A stretch of DNA of 64,000 nucleotides from Rhizopus arrhizus (Eukaryota > Mucoromycota > Mucoromycetes > Mucorales > Rhizopodaceae): contig JAKZZE010000017.1 of the NCBI GenBank assembly GCA_024220505.1, positions 1,054,001 through 1,118,000 of the forward strand. Direction: 5' to 3'. The notes under the pieces are model-generated. The model was not told the origin of the DNA. It made no database searches and saw nothing but the letters and a program-made list of their open reading frames with translations. A program made the position numbers and the translations under genes. Shown here piece after piece: positions 1 through 10,660 of this stretch (position 1 is the first letter of the stretch; each line of letters begins with the position of its first letter).

Positions 1-336
1 ATCCAAGATATCCTCATCCCACGGTGGCATCAAAATCCTCTCTTTAGAGGCTCTTATTCTAATTGGCCCATTGGTGCCTCTCGAGAGCATCATGCCAACA
101 TGCGCGCTCCATTAGAAAACAGATTATGGTTTGCGGGTGAGGCCATGTCGGCTGATTATTATGGATTTTTGCACGGTGCTTGGTTAGAGGGTCAATCGGT
201 TGCTCATGATGTGCTTCAGTGTCTAGAGGGAACATGTCCTGATCATGCAAAATATGAGTATGTTACGGGTTGTGACAGTAATCAGATGAAGTTCATCAAG
301 TCAACCCCTCGATTCATTCATCAACATTTTTCATAA
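1..336 (+). CDS. FAD-dependent amine oxidase (polyamine oxidase-like), C-terminal 111 residues
   Basis: The open frame enters from the left edge and stops at TAA 334-336. It carries the C-terminal FAD signature of flavin amine oxidases, NRLWFAGEAMSADYYGFLHG, about 55 residues before the stop, preceded by a segment with SNWPIGAS. In this family the Gly/Glu residues of the FAGEA motif contact FAD at the end of the substrate-binding fold. Members oxidise spermine/spermidine derivatives or other primary and secondary amines; the substrate cannot be told from the C-terminus. The N-terminal Rossmann motif lies outside the window. An ATG at 100 is internal and not the start. The gene is convergent with the pyruvate dehydrogenase kinase gene, with under 200 bp between the stops. 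Confidence 0.8.
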   Translation: MQDILIPRWHQNPLFRGSYSNWPIGASREHHANMRAPLENRLWFAGEAMSADYYGFLHGAWLEGQSVAHDVLQCLEGTCPDHAKYEYVTGCDSNQMKFIKSTPRFIHQHFS

Positions 337-523
337 TTCATTTAAACATCATCATACCTACCTGACCTCATCTCCGATCACTCTTCAAATAAATCCTCTT
401 CACTCTTTCAATCAATCCTATTTAAACTTATTCACAGTGACTATAGAGCACACGTCTTTTTTTTTTTTTTCTTATATAAAAAAAGACAAGCTCTTTATTT
501 GTCTTTATTTTTCTATATGCTTT

Positions 524-2173
524 CTACATGATTAATGGTTCATCACTGTTGGACAGACGATTTAAATGTAGATAAGCGTCGGTTCCATATCTGAACCATA
601 AAAATAAGTACTATTTACTATTTTCAAATTTCATATACACTTACCCCTCCATTGATATCAGTTTCAAGTCGCCTCCAAAGTATCTTGCATACTTTATATT
701 GCACATGTTAGCTTTATTTTTTCATCCTTCATCTCATACACTTACCAATCTCGAGATCGGGAGACCATAGCCAAACCCAGCCATAGGCGCTTTAAATTCC
801 GTTTGATTAAATTCAGGTTCCAGCATTTGTGCCTTTGCAGTCGTGTACTATGGATACACGTTAGATGCGTTTCTTTTTCTTTCAATATAGAATACCATAT
901 ATGTCCAAACCATAGGAATGCCAGACCTTGGTATTCCTCCACCTTCATCTGATATCTTAATTGTAATATCTTCCTTTCCGTGAGCTATTGCTACCTTAAT
1001 AGGTGGATATTCACCTTCATAGCCGACCCCAAACCGTTCAATGACTGCTCGAAGCGAGTTCTTTAATAGCTCAAACACCATATGATTAAGATGAGAGGGC
1101 ACATACATAAATTCGATATTCGTCTGGCAAAATAATTGAACTTCAGGTGGTCTAAATAAGCCATAATGCTCTTCACATATAAATCGTGCGTTCTCAATCG
1201 CGTCCTGGACGATTTCTTTAATATTGGTGTTTGTACAGATCACACCAACATAGTTACGTGTAAATGGCCCTCGATACAGTGCTGAATGCTGACCGATGAG
1301 CATTCGAATGCCTATTCTTGACATGTAAAATCGATCTAAAAACTGCTGTATTTCTGTATCAATCATATTCGTCTTCCAATGTTGTTTGTATTCGATAATA
1401 CCCTGAGCTATCGTTGTGACAACTGGATCATGTCTTCTTTTGACTTCTTCTATCGTCTGTACCAAGTTGTCTGTATAAGTTAGCATTGCCGGTGTACATT
1501 CAATGTGCTTGCAATTCGTAAAATATCTATCGGCCAATCAAATTTGCGTTGGATTCTGTCTGCATAATTTTTTTTTTAAAAAGTATACCTGTGAGTAGAA
1601 GGAACAGCTCCATAATAATTATTTCTTGGTTTTTCTTGAGGATAATCCAAATTGGGTATACTTTCTGGTAAAGAATCTGAGGATTTGATAGCATCTCTTA
1701 AATTGACCTTCATTTCTGACGTAAGTTCGGCCGAAGACAAAGCAATTAATTCCTGTCAAAAGGTTAAGTCTTGTGCACCAATGTACTCTTTCTTTTACCT
1801 CAAATGATTGTGCATACCAGTTTTTGACTTTCACTATAGAAGGCATCTCACCAAGACTAGGCGGTAGTTCATCAAGTTCCTTTACACGGTGAGCAATTCT
1901 GATGGGTAATTCCTCTACGACACGCTACATAAAACTTCTGTACTATTAAACGTGTGTCTTTCTTTTGTACCGTGTAAGAACTGACTTGCTTTAAAAAAAG
2001 CAATAGGGGAAGGTTTTTGGCCTAGTAAGATATTATATGTATGTAAGCGCATATTTTTGAAACCCGTATATTTTGTTACCAATCATCACCATTTGTCTCA
2101 GTGAAACACCTGTTTGCGGGAAACTAGCAAAATGCTTAATTTTTTCATACAATTGTGGTGTCAGTTTAAACAT
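524..2173 (-). CDS. Pyruvate dehydrogenase kinase, mitochondrial (PDK/BCKDK family)
   Basis: This kinase phosphorylates and inactivates the E1 subunit of the mitochondrial pyruvate dehydrogenase complex. About eight exons give roughly 400-420 aa. The N-terminal helical region begins at ATG 2171-2173 (MFKLTPQLYEKIKHFASF) and continues through a QFLHEELPIRIAHR-type segment. The large exon 924-1537 holds FLDRFYMSRIGIRMLIGQH and the N box HMVFELLKNSLRAV. The GHKL ATP-site motif SDEGGGIPRSG follows, then [20 protein letters not shown] and GYGTDAYLHL. The C-terminal exons join via introns near 852-921 and 692-742 and a last intron near 598-650. The lid and active-site residues typical of the family are present. 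A BCKD kinase is the alternative, but [10 protein letters not shown] and the plant-PDK-like N-terminus favour PDK. The start lies only about 90 bp from the stop of the methyltransferase gene upstream. Confidence 0.88.
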
Positions 2174-2243
2174 TTCAAAAAAAAAAAGAAAAGAGAAAGC
2201 AAAAAGAGAGAGAGAGAGAAAGAGAGAGCAAAAAAAAAAAAAA
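2172..2243 (-). promoter_or_regulatory. Polypyrimidine tract directly upstream of the PDK start
   Basis: On the coding (minus) strand about 70 nt of almost pure C/T, including a CT dinucleotide run, sits immediately before the PDK ATG and fills most of the 91-bp gap to the methyltransferase stop. Similar CT blocks precede the TTC39-like gene (40607-40670) and the Nrd1-like gene. It is a candidate core-promoter or initiator element. That role is inferred from position only. Confidence 0.4.
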
Positions 2244-2264
2244 GTGAAACCCCGATGATAGGTT

Positions 2265-3579
2265 TTAGTGTTTATTTTTTTGTCCAATACAACGATGAAA
2301 AGTCCAAATGGCATCGGGCTTCTTTTGAAGTTCTATCCGGAATTGTTCCAAAAATTGTTCGTACTGTTCTCCTGTCATATCCATACGTTGTTCTATCACT
2401 GGTTGACAGCTTTTTAATAATTTTACAATATCCCAAAGGAACTCTTTTGAAAGTGGATCCGTCTTGCCTAAGAATTGTTTTAATTGGTGTAACCAAGATG
2501 TTTTGAAACATTAAACCTACTAAAGTTAATATCTTTTGCTTCAAAATCAATAATATTAAAGTTGGCATTTTGCAGTGTTTTATCCATTCTAAGAGAAATA
2601 TATGGGTCTTGACCCCTTTCAATAACAGTTTCTGTAACTAAACTAAAGTAAGCCTCTCAAAAGTATAAGTTAGACAGCTTACATGCTCTTCCAGCTGCTA
2701 AAACAAATTCATTTCCCCTTTCCTAAATATCTCTAGTGAGTGACAAGAAAACAAAAAGAAAGGATAAATTCATCCAAGAGTCTTACAAGCATACCAGCTT
2801 CACAACATTGTACGAATCCTCCAGGCTTTAAAATTCGATATATTTCATTTAGAACGATAGGCCATTCATTTCTTTTTACAGAAATAATAAATAACCTCAG
2901 ATTGACTAGATCAAATGTGTTGTCTGGAAAGGGTAAACCTTCTAATGCGTCGCGTGCTTGAAATTCTACATTTGGAGGACGAATATTGCTAGGAAATATG
3001 TCATATATGTCAATACCGTAGAACTTGCTTCCTGGAAATTCTGTTGCTACATCCTTTTTTTTTAAAAAAAAGAACTGTTACTATAAATCGTCAGAGTGCT
3101 TTTTTATTTTGTTTACCATAAGCCAAGTACCAGGACCACAACCTAGATCCAAAACAACCGAGTTGTTCATATCGAGGTGCGTTGTTATATGATTCGAAAT
3201 ATTTCTGATAATAAGATTTGTTAGACTTTTTTTTTATAAAGATTTTCATCTTGCTGTTACCCTTCAAATAAAACTTTTAAAGCAAAATGTTGCTTTATTA
3301 AAATCAATAAATTAGAGCTGAGAATCAAATTTAAAAAGAAAAGGAAGGAGGACTTACACTACTCAGTCTATCCAACTCTTCATTATGATTAGGAAACCAA
3401 TACGAAGTAGTTGATACTTGGGAGGATTTTCTTCCAAAAGAGCTCAAGTTGCTATGTGATATTATATCGTGTTCATTATTTTTTTCGTCTACTTTGTTCA
3501 CTGCAGTTGACAAGTTTTTGACTGCAGTAGGGTTACCGACACGTTTTTTTCTAGATGTTGAAGATAATTTATTTCCCAT
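2265..3579 (-). CDS. Class I SAM-dependent methyltransferase, fungal type
   Basis: The start ATG 3577-3579 opens a basic, Ser-rich N-terminus (MGNKLSSTSRKKR). Exon 1 ends at a GTAAGT donor near 3365. Following short exons encode QHFALKVLFEG and then the SAM-binding motif I DLGCGPGTWLMD (an intron splits LM/D), an acidic motif II (FYGIDIYDIFP), motif III-like FQARDALEGLPFPDNTFD, and the post-motif NEIYRILKPGGFVQCCEAG. The last exon ends TFHRCIGQKNKH before TAA at 2265-2267. The order QHFALK, DLGCGPGTW, RVLKPGG is that of a large fungal family annotated as methyltransferase-domain proteins. The substrate is unknown. Total length is about 330-350 aa. The tail-to-head distance to PDK is only 91 bp. 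Confidence 0.8.
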
Positions 3580-4979
3580 AAGAAGTTGAATTCTTCATTA
3601 AAAAAAAAAAAAAAGAAAAGAAAAGAAAAAAAAACTTCAAATTGTGGTGTAATCTACTTTAAATAGAAAAGAATCTTATGTGACAATAAAAAGATTGTTG
3701 GTGTAACGAATAACTCAAGACAGATGTTCTATTGTCCTACACCTGTCATGTAAATCATGTTCCCCTTTCTTTTTCTTTTTTTTGCATAATTAAATTAGTA
3801 AAAAATGATTGGCTCTAAAAATAAAAATAATTAAAAAAAGGTACTTTATTTAAAAAAGAAAAAAATAAATACAAATATGAAAACAGTATAATAAGATTAG
3901 CATCTAAGAAAAAAAAGTACACAAAAAAAAAGCTATGTCGTACAATCAACTAGTTACAAAACGCTTAAGCCAGTTCCTATGATTATTTTCGTAAAGGATT
4001 TTTCTCTCTTTCATTTCATTTTAAACCTATAACTCTTTTCTTACCCAATTATGATTTCTCAGTAAAAAAAAAAGGTAAACATTCAAATGTGAATTTGCTA
4101 CTCTGGTCACTTTTAAAGTGCTACTTTGGTTACGCTTAATCTACAAATTTACTAAGTTAATTGCGCTTTTCTAAATTTCAATTTACGTTTCTTTTTTTTT
4201 ATTAAAGTAGTTTTGGAAGTTGTCAGCAGAGTACTAAACAAACCCTTCAAGATGATGGCCTGGGTACTTTGTTTTCTTACTGAATATGCATAACTTTACC
4301 TTAAATTACAGACCAAAGCTACTCTGTTGAATAAATATTAGAGAACAAAAAAGATTAACGCAATCATAGTTTTTTGCTTACGGTTGTGATATTTACTTCA
4401 TAACTGTATGAATGAATGTTTTATTCACCAGCAAGATCAGATCTTTTATTTTAGAACCTTGTCCATTTTGTTCTTGTTTTTTTTTTTTTTAAGCAAACAC
4501 AAAGCGATGATGATTGGTCATATCATTAAACATTGGCTTTTCTAATATGATCTCTTTTAGAAAGCTTTGACAACATTTTTTCTCTGTTTCTTTGTCTCTT
4601 TCATTTTACTTGGAGCTTGAAAAATTCTTAGCTTTATTTCCCACAGGATTTGTAACCTATTTTTGCTTCAAGTATGATAAGTGACAAAAAAAATTCTCCA
4701 ATACTATACTAGCTAATATGCCAGAATAGAAGAGATGGTCTATCCTTAGTAATTTATGACGATCGGTTTTGCCAATATTTGTACTTTTATGCAACCATAT
4801 CATATTACTTTTAAAAACATAAAATGTGTAATAGAGAAATCATAAACTTCTTACTGGGCAAAAAAAAAAAAAAAAAGCAATGATGAGAGGTAGGCTATCG
4901 TATAGTAATAGTTTGTTTTTTTAAGGGTATATTTTTAGCAGAAGGATTCTCCTAATAATAAAATCAGGAAACGACGTGG

Positions 4980-4998
4980 AGCTCGCCTTATGCGAGCT
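4980..4998. repeat. Perfect 7-bp inverted repeat, 5-nt loop
   Basis: AGCTCGC, then CTTAT, then GCGAGCT. The stem is GC-rich within strongly AT-rich DNA and can fold on either strand. No function can be assigned. Confidence 0.6.
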
Positions 4999-5845
4999 TA
5001 AGTTAATGATAAGCGTTAATAATTGTTAAAGAAGTAAAATAATAACTTGATACTAAATCAATGTGTTATATAATGATTAAAGTATATGGACGTTCAGAAT
5101 AAGAGCACTAGGATGGATTGAGGAGTTAATGTACAGTTGTATAATATCTTTAAAGCTATTCAGCTTGATAAGTATATTTATAATAAAACAATATTTGGAA
5201 TGAGATTTATGGAAAACCTAAAAATAGATTACTGCACTGACCTATTGAAGTGTTGTAGTTATATTTTATCGAAATTGTCATGTACTGTGTTTTTCAAATT
5301 TCTAGGAAAAATAAAAAATATTTTGGAGAAAAGTGATGAAGCAACATGGAAAGTAGTGAGGTTTTGATAATGATTGATATGAAAAAAGTCGAGATAGTTT
5401 GGGTTAGAACAAACAGTGAAAATAAAAGAGGGATACCAAAAGATATGAGTGTATAGAATGATTGTTATTAAAAGATCATCACAAAATACATTATATACAA
5501 CTTATCCACTAGATGAGGGATGATAACCGTTATGGAGTTCTCATACAATTCTCAGAAGAAATGAAGTTCATGTATTCAGAGGGTAGAGCTCGCACTGATG
5601 TCTATGACACGTCTTCTCTTCCTTATTCACTTTCTTTTTTCTTTTTTGTCCTTGATCCCAAATGATGTTTCTCGATTCCCCTATACATCTGCTTGATCCG
5701 ATTTGGGCGATTAAGGTGTATTAAAGACACCGCGCACTTAAGTCTTTTTTTTTTTTTTCTAATATAAATAAAAGAATTTATGTTTAATCGTAATAAAACT
5801 ATTTCTCATTCTATTCATTAATTGAATATTCATTAGTGTCTACAA

Positions 5846-6058
5846 ATGCCTTCAATTATTATAGATCCATTGTCGTTCCTTTTTAACATTTTGCCTACTC
5901 ATCGGCCTTGGTCCTACTCTAGTATGACTTACTGGTTTCCTCGCTGATCGATTATACCCACTATCCTTCATGAACTCGACTTTATATGTCATGATAAGAT
6001 ATTTCCACCGCCATTTAGCACAGATCAAAGATTCCTTGACTGGCTTCCACAGTTATAA
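5846..6058 (+). pseudogene. Possible short gene relic with one in-frame TGA
   Basis: From ATG 5846 a single frame runs 70 codons to TAA 6056-6058, with one in-frame TGA at 5945-5947. The predicted peptide is unlike AT-rich noise. It has many Pro, Trp and Tyr residues (for example PTHRPWSYSSMTYWFPR before the TGA and FPPPFSTDQRFLDWLPQL after it). The family is not recognised. It could be a decayed gene, two exons of a spliced gene, or chance. Confidence 0.2.
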
Positions 6059-6382
6059 CCAGCTCTTTTTCCCTACTTACTCTCTCCCTTTCCCTTTATC
6101 CACTAAGGATTTTTAGTATCTTAACATAATTTGACTCAGCCCGAAAGATACATTACTTTTAAGATATCACGCACCCATTGCAGTCACTTAAAATCTATAA
6201 ATAATCAGAAATATCTATTTTCTACGAGAGTTACTACCAATGATACGTATCAAGACAGCAATTCCTTATTTTTTATTAAAGTTCTATCATTTCTCTTTTC
6301 AATGCCATATATTATGCTATGTAGCTTAAAAGATAATAAAGTAAGGGAAATGGGGTAAATAATATAGGTCTTTATGTATACT

Positions 6383-7738
6383 TTAACTGAGTTCGTCAAC
6401 ATGCAATCGTCCAGTTTTCATACCTGTGGCCATAATCTAGGTTAATCATTTTTACACAAAACAATCCAAAAACTTACTTTCGCTTAGTGAGTGTGCCCCA
6501 GAAGCTTGTTTAACTTCTTGCTTCTTTGGTTTCTGTTTCTTGATAACAGCTACAGGTACAGATGAAGTGTGTATTAAATAGGTTGAAATTGACCCCATCA
6601 ATAGTCTACGAGTCATTTTATTCAGTACTTTTTTTTTGTTTTTTTTTTCTACTTGTATACACGCTCTTTTTCATACCTTTTAACAGGACTTCGTCCACGA
6701 CTTCCGCATACAACCATGGTGTAATTGTATTCTCGCATCTAATGTGATTTTTTTTTAGTACAAGCAGAACTATAGAATATATAGAGACTTACAAGTTCAT
6801 TCAGTCTGTCTTTTATACGGCCCACTATAGCATGAGTAACTAGTTTGATATTGAACAGTAGCATTTTATCTAAAAGACTTTTAGTTTGGGTTGTTAACGC
6901 ATTTGACATTTGATTGAGCTATAAAAATTAGGATAGGTCTTACTTTTTTATGATATCATTACGATAAACTTACTTCATTTTTTTTGTCCAGTCCATTTAC
7001 TTTCACGATCTCTGGGTTATCTTCATGATTGGAAACTGCTGCCACATGAATCTCATCACCATCACGCATCATGGCTCCCATTGTCCATTCCATAGCATTA
7101 ATACTCTCTTCACTAAAGTCACATGCAACTAAGTATGACTTTGTTTTCCTTTTGTTGCGATACGCTGAGGGTATAATGCCATTCTTTCCTGCTCCATAAT
7201 ATTGTACAACAGTAATCTTGTTAACATCTTCAATTGTAGTAGGATTATTTGAAAAAACAAGAAGCTCATTGTGTACGTGTTCATTCTGCTTGCGGATAGA
7301 ATTGCTTGATGTCTCCCTTGAAATAGGTGGTGTTGGATCATAGGGTATGAACTTATTGCTCTCTGTTTTCTGACATAACTCAAGGTCATTCATCATACTA
7401 TCTTCGGATAACCTTGTTTCTGTTTCATATTGAGCTGTTTCATTTTCTATTCTCTCATGGTAATCGGATATTTCTCGAGACAGATAGGTCATCATGTCCA
7501 TATTTGGTCTATTGGTTTGTAGATCTGATTGAATGATATTTTGAATATTATTCTGCAAATGAAGATCATTCTGAACTTCTTCTTCTTCAGTTCTATTTTC
7601 ATCCACTTCTTGACGATTGACCTGCTCTAGTTTTTTCTTTAACCAAGGTTGTCTTACTGGTTCTTCTGTTGTTAAAGGAATTGAATCATGTAAATTCGAT
7701 TTTTTAAAATTTGAAAAGTTATTATCTTTTAATTCCAT
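6383..7738 (-). CDS. Universal stress protein (UspA) domain protein with long N-terminal extension
   Basis: The start is ATG 7736-7738. About 200 N-terminal residues are polar, acidic and probably disordered (MELKDNNFSNFKKSN onward). The Usp fold begins at SYLVACDFSEESINAMEWTM near residue 205. Later exons carry a helix (LLDKMLLFNIKLVTHAIVG) and the ATP-binding signature VVCGSRGRSPVKRLLMGSIS, which fits the G-2x-G-9x-G(S/T) consensus exactly once the intron near 6610-6680 is removed. The strand SVPVAVIKKQKPKK closes the domain. The predicted end is RLHVDELS before TAA 6383-6385, assuming the acceptor at CCACAG. Nucleotide-binding Usp proteins act as stress-linked switches in the cytosol. The specific role is unknown. 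Confidence 0.78.
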
Positions 7739-7951
7739 CTTTTTAAAACAAAAAGAGAAAGAAAAGAATCTGTGCGAGTAAATTCTAACGGTTGTGCTCT
7801 TTTACAGAGGTTTATGTGGAATTTTTTCTTATCCAATCAAAAGTTTTATTCTATTATGCATTATTGTGGGCAATGCTTTCATGCTATATCACTACTTTAC
7901 GCTATACACAAAAAGACGAAAAGAAAAAATGTACAAAGAACTTTAGCTTTG

Positions 7952-9118
7952 TCATTCAGGTATTCTTGAAATTATCTTTATTTTAGTAGGGATACAAGAA
8001 GGGTACGTTTATAAGTTCAAAGCATATACAACTAATAAATGATACTGAACGTACCTTTTGTAAATCAGTTCGATCTTTTCTTGACCAAGTCAATATACTC
8101 GTTATAAATTTCTGGTCCTTCTCTATTACATTTGCATTTATCAATTTCTTTGCAAGAGTTAGTTTATAATCATTATCCGATTCACCATCTGATATATCAC
8201 AATCAGAATCATCATCCGTATCGAAAAATACAAGTTTATTCATATCAGGATAGACAGACATTTCCTAACTGAAGTCAGTTATCTCTTAGTTTGCACTGCT
8301 GCCTAATATACCTTTTGCACTTCAGCTGATGGCTTGTCTAAAGCTCTCACAATCATCCCAATTTGTTCTAAATCACTCTCTCCTGAAAATAGAGGCTCCC
8401 CTATCAATAGCTCTGCAAAGATAACCCCTAAAGACCATATGTCGGTTGCTGATGTATAAACTTGATATCCAAAGAGATGCTCTGGTGCCTTATACCATCT
8501 AAAAGTAAAAATGAGAAAGTATGGGTAGAGTATATTTTTTTACAAGCTCCATCTCCTCTCACCTAGTCCCGATTTCTTCATGCTTTGTAGGAAGGATCTC
8601 TTTTAGATGCGAACAACCAAGGTCACTAATAAACATGCAACCTGAAGTATCCATTAAAATGTTGCTTGGACTTAGGTCGCAGTGAATGATATCATTTGCA
8701 TGCAAAAAAGATAAACCTTTAGATATTTGTTTAACAAATTCATATGCAAACGTTCTCCTTGACTCTGCTCCAAGTCTTTTTGACATTGTGCCTAGTGTTT
8801 CACTATAAAAAGGGAACAGTAATTGATAAGAAGTAGGCGTTTCACGAATACTAATTAGGTAAACAACCTAGTGAAACAGTAGGTTTTGTTAAAGATAGTT
8901 CATATTTTCAAAAATGTATCTTATGCAAATGGAGAGCAACTTACATGTTTAGACTTTGCAGATTCGACATTAATTATACTCAGTTTCTTTAAAGCATTAA
9001 TTTCTCTTTGATAATGTTCATAAACTAAACGCCCATGGGATTTTGAATATGTCTTTACAGCAATTAAGGTGCCATCGTCAGCCGTTTCTTTTTCAATAGA
9101 GGCAAATGTCCCACTCAT
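7952..9118 (-). CDS. Divergent CDK-like Ser/Thr protein kinase
   Basis: Five or six exons give about 350 aa. The frame opens at ATG 9116-9118 inside what should be the glycine-rich loop ([11 protein letters not shown]), then the Lys strand [11 protein letters not shown], helix C, and a hinge region ([19 protein letters not shown]). The catalytic loop is [10 protein letters not shown] instead of HRDLKPxN: Asp and Asn are kept, while HRD-Arg and the Lys are replaced. DFG reads DLG (ISDLGCSHL). The P+1 region [10 protein letters not shown] and [14 protein letters not shown] are CDK-like, as in CDK20/Csk1/Cak1-type CAK kinases. An acidic patch ([18 protein letters not shown]) lies in the C-lobe. 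A TAA lies just upstream of the ATG, so any missing first half of the loop would need another exon. The last exon is uncertain; 7952 assumes a short terminal exon. Confidence 0.7.
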
Positions 9119-9936
9119 GTAAAGTTAATAATTGCGAGAAACACTGGAATTTTATTTTAACAAGGAAATTTCTCCGCCCGTCCTCAAAGTGCTACATTCA
9201 TGTCAGTGATAATCAGAAAATGTGCAACTAAGTTGTCGTATTTACCTTATTAAATAATTGTTGTTAGTATAAGATTACTCAAGTTTTACATGAGAATATT
9301 AAATACTTAATGCACAGTATTGCTTATTACTCATTCGTTAAGGTTCATTTCTAAAATTAACCATATAAAAAATTATATTATTTATCAATCTCAATTAATA
9401 AAATTGGTCAAAGCGCCAACAAGCTATACCATTTTCCAAGAAATGACACTAGTTTCAAATCTATTAAACAAATTATTTTCTCTTTGTTTATGAGACATTT
9501 TTGTTATTTTCAGTCATCTTTTTATATACATTATACTGATTTGATTAGTATATCCTTATAAGATGTATTATTTTATACCATTTGGTGAGTAAATAAAGGT
9601 ATACAGCTTTTGATACTACTTGGAACGCAGCATTATTAAAACACGCATACTCGTTGTTCCCTTTTTACTATAAAGACAATGATTAACGAATACAATCAAA
9701 TCATAAGTGCTTATTATATTATGCTTGCCCAAACAGGCAAAAATGACACACTGGCTATATTCTTTCTTTTATGAAGCTCAAGTCACGCGTTGAACTACTT
9801 GACAATGAAAAAAAAAAAAAGTTATGATAGACGATAATTTGAATTTATTCTGTTATCAACCTGAGGCAAACAACAGAGAGAGAGGTAAAGAAATAATCAT
9901 GTCTTCTATATCTATTCCAGCCAATTAGTAATTAGA
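9119..9936. other. Intergenic, AT-rich
   Basis: Between the kinase start and the possible membrane-protein relic. No open frame, RNA or repeat could be supported; a short A run at 9809-9820 is the only notable feature. Confidence 0.5.
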
Positions 9937-10253
9937 ATGGCTCGTTTAGCTCTCTACAAACAAAGTCGGTTTTTTCTGTTTGTGATCGGTTGCCTTGTTT
10001 TATTGAATATTCGCTTGCGACTGAAACTTGTACACGGTACTGCCAAGAATCTTTTGGTCGATAATGTAGATGTTTTGTAGGCTCTCTGGTATACAATGTT
10101 CAATTTCATTTTACAAAAGACTTTGACAAAGACAATCAACCTGCAACTATGGAAGCTTCATTGAAAAAAGAGGCTACAAGCGTGTATATCTTCATTCTTA
10201 CTCGCCTTTCCTCAATTCAATTGGGCTGTTTGGTTAAAGAGAAAGCCTATTGA
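9937..10253 (+). pseudogene. Probable decayed type II membrane protein (glycosyltransferase-like N-terminus)
   Basis: ATG 9937 opens 47 codons with a short basic N-terminus followed by a hydrophobic anchor (RFFLFVIGCLVLLNI), the layout of Golgi type II membrane proteins. A TAG at 10078-10080 ends it. Coding character resumes at once in the frame starting at 10077 (GSLVYNVQFHFTKDFD, then LKKEATSVYIFILTRLSS) and stops at TGA 10251. The 15 nt between the frames is too short for an intron, so a frameshift is the simplest reading. Fungal KRE2/MNT1 mannosyltransferases have a similar anchor and a similar KANATFV-like strand start, but the match is too weak to name the family. Confidence 0.3.
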
Positions 10254-10660
10254 TACATGTAATATCCTCATTTCCAGAATAACAGATCTTGCTCAACGGT
10301 GATTTTAAAGGATTATCAAGGATGAGTATGCCATTCTGTAAGCTTCTTTGAAAGACGCTTGGCAATAGGAAATAATCTCTGATTTATTTATATAAACAAC
10401 TATCTCATATATTTTCTCAACTAACTTCTAAAAGTTTATCGATTTAGCTCAAGGCATTTATCATTTTATCTTCAACTCCCTTTATCAATTTTACTAAAAA
10501 TACTTTCTAGATTCTGATTTTGAATTTATTATTTTTATCCCTGAACCCTTTTCAAATTTACTGAAATACAATATTCTGATAAAGTAGTAATATTACACAG
10601 TACAACATTATTAATATACAACAGATATTCTTACTTATCATATGATATATTAGAGAGATT
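10254..10660. other. Intergenic, possible downstream part of the relic
   Basis: No open frame is supported. The first 100 bp may still belong to the decayed gene upstream; the rest is the AT-rich 3' flank of the secreted-protein gene. Confidence 0.4.

Larger units (their letters stand above)
3580..6382. other. Gene-free AT-rich stretch (2.8 kb)
   Basis: No convincing gene is visible. The stretch has many A/T homopolymers, one GC-containing hairpin (4980-4998), and one coding-like 70-codon frame broken by a TGA (5846-6058). A 76-codon open frame at 5137-5367 has no recognisable features and the lysine, isoleucine and phenylalanine bias of random AT-rich DNA. No tRNA-like cloverleaf was seen. 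Confidence 0.5.

Noticed and set aside
5137..5367. 76-codon ORF as a gene
   Set aside because: Composition matches random AT-rich DNA; no signal peptide, motif or splice context.
9954..10139. Minus-strand 61-codon ORF
   Set aside because: It is the antisense shadow of the coding-like plus-strand relic.
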